A stretch of DNA of 10,997 nucleotides from Alphaproteobacteria bacterium. GTDB taxonomy: Bacteria > Pseudomonadota > Alphaproteobacteria > Puniceispirillales > Puniceispirillaceae. The position numbers and the translations under genes were made by a program. Below the pieces are notes generated by a model. The model did not search any database and had not been told where the DNA came from. It saw only the letters and a program-made list of their open reading frames with translations. The stretch spans positions 1-10,997 of the forward strand of contig JAACDT010000125.1 in NCBI GenBank assembly GCA_009936885.1. The letters are read 5' to 3'. Shown here one piece after another: positions 6,838 to 10,997 of the stretch (its first letter is position 1; each line of letters begins with the position of its first letter).

Positions 6838-7764
6838 TTACTCATATGCCTTAATTTGCGCATCCATCAACGCATTTACTTCATCTATGGTTTGAATAAT
6901 CGTGTTGTAACCGGCTTTTCCTAATGTATCAGCAACAGATGGGTCGGAAGCTGCTTCGTTAAGAGCTGCATTTAATGTAGCAACTATATCAGCAGGTGTG
7001 CCTGGAGGGGCCATGATTCCCCATGTTGTCACATAACTCCATTCTGGCTCAAAGGGAACACCTTTTAGAGTTCCCACCTCTTGGGTGCCTGCAACTACAA
7101 GCGCATCAACAATTGAGCTATGCTTGGTTGCGTGATTTGAAGCAGTCATGCCAGCGTCAACGTGTGAGCCTGCAAGCATAGGCATCATTTTACCAACGCC
7201 GCCTGAAACAGGAACATAAGTTGTCTCAATACCAAGAATATCAGCTAATGCACCCCATCTATCAGCACCTGTTCCACCAACTCCTGCAACGGTTAGCATG
7301 CCTGGCTTTTCTTTAGCAGCTGCAACGAACGCATCTAGTGACTGATATGGGCTATCCTTTGGAACCATCAGGGCACCGACAGCAGACTCAGTCATTCCAA
7401 TATATTCAAAATCACCAGGCTTATAGCCAACACCATCGCCTTTAGATGAGAGTATAACGTTTGGAACAACAACGTTAGAGATTGTATAGCCATCTGGCTT
7501 AGAGCGATGCAATTCACTAAAACCAACAGCGCCGCCGCCGCCAGTTTTGTAGACGATGCGAACATTTACGCCTAATGCCTTTTCAAGTCCAGGCTGTAAT
7601 CTTCTTGCCATTTGGTCAGAACCGCCACCGGGTGAATAAGGCACGATAAAAGTGATGTCTTTTTCTGGATAATCCGCAAAAGCTATGTTTGCGGTAAAAG
7701 CCATTGACATACCTACAAAAGTAGTCAGTGCACCTTTGAAAATAGTTTCTAATTTAATTTTCAT
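6838..7764 (-). CDS. tctC: TctC-like periplasmic binding protein of a tripartite tricarboxylate transporter
   Basis: A 308-residue exported protein of the Bug/TctC family. Residues 1-30 form a Sec signal peptide (MKIKLETIFKGALTTF start, likely cleavage AFA|DY). The mature protein opens with YPEKDITFIVPYSPGGGSD (32-50), the hallmark first strand and ligand loop of the family. TGGGGAVGF (74-82), DGYTI (91-95) and the second-lobe segment GIMAPPGTPADIV (249-261) also match. There is no lipobox cysteine. An upstream ATG at 7830 is open in frame, but the start at 7764 is chosen because AAGGAGG stands five bases before it and because a clean signal peptide follows. It captures the organic acid in the periplasm and passes it to TctA/TctB. 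Ligand identity cannot be read from sequence. The gene has its own candidate promoter and dyad, apart from the cupin gene upstream. Confidence 0.95.
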   Translation of the reverse strand: MKIKLETIFKGALTTFVGMSMAFTANIAFADYPEKDITFIVPYSPGGGSDQMARRLQPGLEKALGVNVRIVYKTGGGGAVGFSELHRSKPDGYTISNVVVPNVILSSKGDGVGYKPGDFEYIGMTESAVGALMVPKDSPYQSLDAFVAAAKEKPGMLTVAGVGGTGADRWGALADILGIETTYVPVSGGVGKMMPMLAGSHVDAGMTASNHATKHSSIVDALVVAGTQEVGTLKGVPFEPEWSYVTTWGIMAPPGTPADIVATLNAALNEAASDPSVADTLGKAGYNTIIQTIDEVNALMDAQIKAYE

Positions 7765-7769
7765 AATTT

Positions 7770-7776
7770 CCTCCTT
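7770..7776 (-). promoter_or_regulatory. Strong ribosome binding site fixing the tctC-like start
   Basis: AAGGAGG on the minus strand, five bases before the ATG at 7764-7762. It decides against the upstream in-frame ATG at 7830, which would put 22 extra residues before the signal peptide. Confidence 0.85.
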
Positions 7777-7834
7777 GTAAAAAATTAATTTTTCAATGGT
7801 AATGCTAAAAAAATTTAATTGTAAAGTCATTTAA

Positions 7835-7853
7835 GCATTAATTTATTTAATGC
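7835..7853. promoter_or_regulatory. Dyad GCATTAA-N5-TTAATGC at the putative tctC-like transcription start
   Basis: GCATTAA (7835-7841) and TTAATGC (7847-7853) form a perfect 7-bp inverted repeat around five bases. It sits immediately downstream of the TATAAT at 7861-7856, so a bound regulator would cover the transcription start. A further TTAATGC lies at 7869-7875, exactly 22 bp from the 7847 copy and inside the -35/-10 spacer. A partial TAATGC lies at 7800-7805. This is the pattern of a repressor or activator operator; the regulator is not in the window. Confidence 0.45.
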
Positions 7854-7855
7854 AG

Positions 7856-7882
7856 ATTATAATTTAAATTAATGCGTTCCAA
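7856..7882 (-). promoter_or_regulatory. Candidate promoter of the tctC-like gene
   Basis: On the minus strand, TTGGAA (7882-7877) is followed after 15 bases by a perfect TATAAT (7861-7856). The spacer is short, but the -10 is consensus and the site overlaps an operator-like dyad. Transcription would start near 7849, giving a leader of about 85 bases before the strong ribosome site. It allows the transporter to be expressed independently of the cupin gene. Confidence 0.45.
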
Positions 7883-7898
7883 AGCTTACAACACGAAT

Positions 7899-7912
7899 AA
7901 TTATCGATAATT
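7899..7912. repeat. Perfect 14-bp palindrome in the cupin/tctC-like gap
   Basis: AATTATCGATAATT reads the same on both strands. It lies 21 bases downstream of the cupin stop and about 17 bases upstream of the -35 of the candidate tctC-like promoter. The position suits an activator or repressor site. As an RNA hairpin it would have no usable loop, so a protein-binding site is likelier than a terminator. AT-richness raises the chance rate of such palindromes. Confidence 0.35.
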
Positions 7913-7933
7913 CAGAGAGTTAGAGCTAACTAT

Positions 7934-8329
7934 CTAATTATGCGCATTCAATTTTCTAGTTATCTCATCTAAATTAGCTATAGGCTGATAATCCTCACTT
8001 AGTCCGCCAGAACCGGCAGGACTTTTACAGGTAAAAAATCTACATTTATCATTTAAAAGACGAATACCATGTACGGTATTTCGAGGGACATAAATTAAGT
8101 CTCCAGCAGTAGCCGTTTCGACTTCTTCCCCCATAAGTACAGCTAAACTGCCTTCGAGCAAATAAATCCATTGCTCATCATTTGGATGATAATGAGGCGG
8201 TGGTGCATCACCCTCATAATAGGTAACAAGACCAGCTTTTATTAGTTCACCCCCATATTGTATCATACTGATATGTGGCCTTTTTACGTCCGGTGTTTCT
8301 TTCATCTCGTTCGCTTTATAAATTGGCAT
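7934..8329 (-). CDS. Small single-domain cupin protein
   Basis: A 131-residue protein with both cupin motifs. Motif 1 is G40-x5-H46-x-H48-x3-E52-x7-G60 (HYHPNDEQ segment), and motif 2 is G76-x5-P82-x4-H87 (DLIYVPRNTVHGI). H46, H48, E52 and H87 are the expected ligands for one divalent metal, so the metal site looks intact. Such stand-alone cupins can be dioxygenases, isomerases, decarboxylases or non-catalytic sensors; nothing visible separates these, and no DNA-binding domain is attached. The ATG at 8329 is fixed by GGGAGG five bases upstream. It is the first gene of the minus-strand transporter cluster and is divergent from the propeller/GMC pair, so it probably acts on the imported compound or its oxidation product. 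Confidence 0.9.
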   Translation of the reverse strand: MPIYKANEMKETPDVKRPHISMIQYGGELIKAGLVTYYEGDAPPPHYHPNDEQWIYLLEGSLAVLMGEEVETATAGDLIYVPRNTVHGIRLLNDKCRFFTCKSPAGSGGLSEDYQPIANLDEITRKLNAHN

Positions 8330-8334
8330 GAGAG

Positions 8335-8340
8335 CCTCCC
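8335..8340 (-). promoter_or_regulatory. Ribosome binding site of the cupin gene
   Basis: GGGAGG on the minus strand, five bases before the ATG at 8329-8327. It supports this start and active translation of the short gene. No clear -35/-10 pair for the cupin was found upstream, although the A/T-rich stretch 8341-8426 probably holds it. Confidence 0.75.
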
Positions 8341-8426
8341 TATTTTTTTTAAAGAATGTATTTTTTCATTTGAAACTAAATTGTAGAAACATTCAATTTA
8401 TAATGACTTAATTCCAATTTTATAAA

Positions 8427-8455
8427 TTGACAGTCGCAAAATGCGCTGTCTAAAT
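8427..8455 (+). promoter_or_regulatory. Promoter of the propeller/GMC operon with overlapping dyad
   Basis: A perfect TTGACA (8427-8432) is followed after 17 bases by CTAAAT (8450-8455), preceded by TGT as an extended -10; TCTAAA after 16 bases is the alternative. GACAG-T-CGC (8429-8437) and GCG-CTGTC (8443-8450) form an eight-pair dyad with one extra base, covering the -35 and the spacer. A factor bound there would block RNA polymerase, so this looks like an operator. Transcription would start near 8462, 40 bases before the ATG. Confidence 0.5.
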
Positions 8456-8491
8456 CGAACCGTTACTAAATAATGTTTTTGATGAAAATTT

Positions 8492-8495
8492 GGAG
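8492..8495 (+). promoter_or_regulatory. Ribosome binding site deciding the propeller start
   Basis: GGAG lies six bases before the ATG at 8502. The longer open frame begins at a TTG (8490-8492) that overlaps this site, so the ATG is the better start. Confidence 0.7.
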
Positions 8496-8501
8496 AAAAA
8501 A

Positions 8502-9734
8502 ATGGGTAACGGTCTGATAAAAAATATGAAACTTCTGGCACATACCACCTTAAACGGATTTGGCGGTGTAGGCGAAGGCATGTCAATGCAGGTTGCAAAA
8601 GATGGAAGACGTATCCTTTGGATTGCTCATGAAGGACCTCCGAAAAACTTTTCAGGCGTAGATGTCACAGACCCAAGAAACCCCAAAGTAATATGCCAAA
8701 CTGAATTAAAACACGGTAACATGAGATCTAATTCCCTGGAGGTTTGCGGAGATATTCTAGCGGTTGCCTACCAGGTTTATCAGCTAGGATTGCCTGAAGC
8801 AGGTGTGGAGCTATTTGATATCAGCCAGCCTGAATCACCGCGCTCCATTAATTTTTATTCAACTGCTGGGCCACATTCCAGAGGCGTACATTGCTTGTGG
8901 TTTGTAGATGGGGAATATATTCATATGGCTAGTGGAGCGCCTGATTTTACACCGAAGCACCCGCGTGATGATCAGATTTATCAGATAATTGATGTAAGAA
9001 ACCCGACCAAAATGACGGAGGCTGGCAGATGGTGGATGCCTGGAACAAAAAAAGAAGATGATGAGCCAATGCCAGACAGGATTATTCCTGAACCGCTGGA
9101 AAATTTACGTGGCGGAGATGCATTTAGACTCCATAATGCTAATGTGTATCCCTCACATCCAAATAGAGCCTATCTTGGATATATTGATGGGGGCGCCTTT
9201 ATTTTGGATATTGAAGATAAAAGTAACCCAAAAATCGTCTCTCACTGGTCACCTCACAATCCCTATCCAGGTTTTACCCACACCGTAATGCCGTTATTTG
9301 ATAGAGGCTTAATTATAGTGAGCGATGAGTGTATCAAAGATGATGGTGCGGATTGGCCAAAGCTTACATGGATTTTGGATGCTCGCAATGAGCAGAACCT
9401 AGTGCCAATTAGCACATTACCGCTTCCACCTGTTGAAGAATATATCCAAAAAGGAGGGCGTTTTGGCTCTCATAATGTGCATGAAAACAGACCAGGACCT
9501 TCGTTTCATAGTGAAGAGATAATAATTGGCTGTTTCTTTAATGCAGGCATTAGGGTCTATGATATTAAAAACCCATACCAACCTGAAACAATTGCTTGTT
9601 TTGTCCCTGAAGGCCCAGAGAATTCAAGGGTGCCAGCGATTCAGATGAATGAGGTATATGCAGATGAAAATGGAATTATCTATGCTGGCGACAGATGGTC
9701 TGGCGGGTTGTATATATTAGAATTAGATATCTGA
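8502..9734 (+). CDS. LVIVD-repeat beta-propeller protein of unknown function
   Basis: A 410-residue protein built from six to seven blades ending in LVIVD-like strands: GVDVTDPRNPKV (52-63), GVELFDISQPESPR (101-114), YQIIDVRNPTKM (160-171), AFILDIEDKSNPKIV (232-246), LTWILDARNEQNL (288-300), IRVYDIKNPYQPETI (350-364) and the closing GGLYILELDI (401-410). No signal peptide or membrane segment is visible, so it should be cytoplasmic. H130, H211, H260 and H324 fall at equivalent positions before the innermost strand of successive blades, with N77 and M382 at that place in two others. This suggests a ligand or metal site in the central channel, as in other histidine-lined propellers. The ATG is chosen over an upstream TTG because of the GGAG at 8492. 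It leads a two-gene unit with the GMC dehydrogenase (19-base gap). I do not recognise a characterised homologue; enzyme, lactonase-like hydrolase or metal-binding partner are all open. Confidence 0.85.
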   Translation: MGNGLIKNMKLLAHTTLNGFGGVGEGMSMQVAKDGRRILWIAHEGPPKNFSGVDVTDPRNPKVICQTELKHGNMRSNSLEVCGDILAVAYQVYQLGLPEAGVELFDISQPESPRSINFYSTAGPHSRGVHCLWFVDGEYIHMASGAPDFTPKHPRDDQIYQIIDVRNPTKMTEAGRWWMPGTKKEDDEPMPDRIIPEPLENLRGGDAFRLHNANVYPSHPNRAYLGYIDGGAFILDIEDKSNPKIVSHWSPHNPYPGFTHTVMPLFDRGLIIVSDECIKDDGADWPKLTWILDARNEQNLVPISTLPLPPVEEYIQKGGRFGSHNVHENRPGPSFHSEEIIIGCFFNAGIRVYDIKNPYQPETIACFVPEGPENSRVPAIQMNEVYADENGIIYAGDRWSGGLYILELDI

Positions 9735-9753
9735 TTATTGGGAAAATAGGGAG

Positions 9754-10997
9754 ATGGGGCAGAATATATCTAGGGTAGATTTTATTATTGTTGGTGGTGG
9801 TAGTGCTGGATGTGTTTTGGCGAATAGACTGACAGATGCGACTTCCCATAACGTGTTACTTATAGAGGCAGGCCCGCAAGATACTAACCCTTGGATACAT
9901 ATTCCTATCGGATATGGGAAAAATTTTCGTAACCCAGTAATTAACTGGATGTTTCAAACAGAGCCTGGCAAGAGATGGGTTAAAACGCCTGTTCCAACAC
10001 CGCGTGGAAAAGTAATAGGGGGATCAAGCTCTATAAACGGAATGGTCTATATGCGGGGCAACCAAGATGACTTTAATCACTGGCAACAGCTCGGAAATGC
10101 AGGCTGGGGTTTTCATGATGTTCTGCCCTACTTTAAAAAATCGGAGAATCAACAAAGAGGAGAAGGGCAGTATCACTCAGTTGGTGGGCCTTTATGGGTA
10201 AGTGATCCTGCCCAAACGCATCCAATAGCACAAGCCTATATAAAGGCAGGATTACAGGCTGGCTATGACTATAATCATGATTTTAACGCAAATAAGCAAG
10301 AAGGGTTTGGCCCTATTCAATGGACTACTAAAAAGGGCAGGCGCTCTAGTGCTGCAACTGCCTATTTAAAGCCAGCCAAAGCGCGCCGTAATTTAACCAT
10401 CATATCCAATGCACAGGTACGCAAGTTAATTTTTGAAGGTAGTAGAGCTATTGGTTTGGAATATGAAACCTCAGGCAACCGGCAAACAGTGCATGCCAAT
10501 AATGAAATTTTAATGTCTGCTGGTGCTATTCACTCTCCTCAAATACTTCAATTATCAGGGGTTGGAGATGCAGCAGAATTGCAACAGCTTGGCATACCGG
10601 TTATTGCAGATTTGCCAGGGGTGGGTCAGAATCTACAAGACCATGTAAATGCCCCTCTTTTGTATAAAACCAATCTGCCAGTAACGGCGAATAGCTTGTA
10701 TCATAATCCGTTACGCAAAATAACGGAGGGTCTTAAATATATCTTCTCGCGCACCGGCATGCTTGCTATGGGCGCGTGTTATGCAGGTGGATATATAAAA
10801 GTTCAGCCAGAGGCCGCTAATCCAGATATTCAAGCGTTGCTGTTATTATTTAGCACTGAAGATTTGGGCGGAGTGCCACATAAATTTGATGGGGTTACGG
10901 TTAATGTAGCCTTGATGCGCCCTGAAAGCCGAGGTTATGTTAAAGCAATCGATAGCCACATTTCAACACCGCCGATAATTCAGCCAAATTATCTAGA
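9754..10997 (+). CDS. GMC-family FAD-dependent alcohol dehydrogenase/oxidase (partial, 3' end missing)
   Basis: The frame is open from the ATG to the right edge (414 codons plus two bases) of a family that usually reaches about 530-560 residues, so the C-terminal part with the catalytic His and His/Asn pair is not visible. The FAD-binding loop VGGGSAGCVLANRL is at 13-26, the ADP-ribose glutamate is in LLIEAGP (35-41), the first GMC signature GGSSSINGMVYMRGN is at 89-103, and the second SAGAIHSPQILQLSG is at 255-269. VGQNLQDH is at 290-297. Overall it resembles choline dehydrogenase and the AlkJ-type alcohol dehydrogenases, which oxidise primary alcohols to aldehydes and pass electrons to quinone or oxygen. 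The absence of betaine genes argues against calling it betA. AGGGAG directly abuts the ATG, an unusually short spacing; a GGGA ten bases upstream may serve instead. No other in-frame start would keep the FAD loop whole. Confidence 0.95.
   Translation, partial: MGQNISRVDFIIVGGGSAGCVLANRLTDATSHNVLLIEAGPQDTNPWIHIPIGYGKNFRNPVINWMFQTEPGKRWVKTPVPTPRGKVIGGSSSINGMVYMRGNQDDFNHWQQLGNAGWGFHDVLPYFKKSENQQRGEGQYHSVGGPLWVSDPAQTHPIAQAYIKAGLQAGYDYNHDFNANKQEGFGPIQWTTKKGRRSSAATAYLKPAKARRNLTIISNAQVRKLIFEGSRAIGLEYETSGNRQTVHANNEILMSAGAIHSPQILQLSGVGDAAELQQLGIPVIADLPGVGQNLQDHVNAPLLYKTNLPVTANSLYHNPLRKITEGLKYIFSRTGMLAMGACYAGGYIKVQPEAANPDIQALLLLFSTEDLGGVPHKFDGVTVNVALMRPESRGYVKAIDSHISTPPIIQPNYL

Noticed and set aside
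7765..7830. Longer tctC-like protein starting at the ATG at 7830
   Set aside because: The extra 22 residues precede a complete signal peptide, and the AAGGAGG site lies inside this stretch at the ideal distance from the later ATG.
8398..8598. Minus-strand open frame of 66 codons across the cupin/propeller gap
   Set aside because: It overlaps the start of the propeller gene and the promoter/dyad, and its translation has no domain-like character.
1..10997. tRNA or rRNA genes, CRISPR arrays, insertion sequences, attachment sites, toxin-antitoxin or defence genes
   Set aside because: No tandem repeats with spacers, tRNA-like cloverleafs, transposase frames or long terminal inverted repeats were seen. 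The genes are metabolic and transport genes, and no gap exceeds 300 bases.

Overview
This is an AT-rich bacterial window of eleven recognisable genes, two of them cut by the window edges. It holds no RNA genes, CRISPR arrays, phage genes or insertion sequences that I can see. A tripartite tricarboxylate transporter (TTT) set, an LVIVD-type propeller, a GMC oxidoreductase and a stand-alone PanE paralogue together suggest a low-GC proteobacterium, most likely a marine alphaproteobacterium. That placement is inferred from gene content only.

Left part (1-1173, minus strand): the first 25 codons of an exported protein, probably a solute-binding protein, lie downstream of a CobW/COG0523 GTPase that carries a CxxC and histidine-rich metal-binding loop. 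Middle left (1260-3787, plus strand): an AMP-forming acyl-CoA ligase closely resembling the oxalate-CoA ligase (AAE3/Pcs60) family overlaps by one base the start of a ketopantoate-reductase-like dehydrogenase, so the two are probably translated together. The ligase and the CobW gene are transcribed divergently from an 86-base gap.

Middle (8329 down to 3823, minus strand): a probable operon in the order cupin, tctC-like periplasmic binding protein, tctA-like large permease, tctB-like small permease, and a TSUP (TauE/SafE) permease. A perfect 12-bp hairpin sits between the binding-protein and large-permease genes, and a promoter with an overlapping dyad precedes the binding-protein gene. Right part (8502 to the end, plus strand): divergent from the cupin, a cytoplasmic LVIVD-repeat beta-propeller of unknown activity is followed after 19 bases by a GMC-family FAD alcohol dehydrogenase that runs off the window. 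A TTGACA promoter with an overlapping dyad lies in the shared cupin/propeller gap.

My reading is that 3.8 kb to the end is an uptake-and-oxidation locus for a small organic acid or alcohol of unknown identity. The transporter imports it and the cupin, propeller and GMC enzyme process it. The TSUP permease may export an anionic product such as sulfite or an organic acid. The ligase/dehydrogenase pair could belong to the same metabolism (oxalate or 2-oxo acids) or be independent. The propeller, with histidines recurring at equivalent positions of successive blades, is the least understood protein here and the best candidate for new biochemistry.
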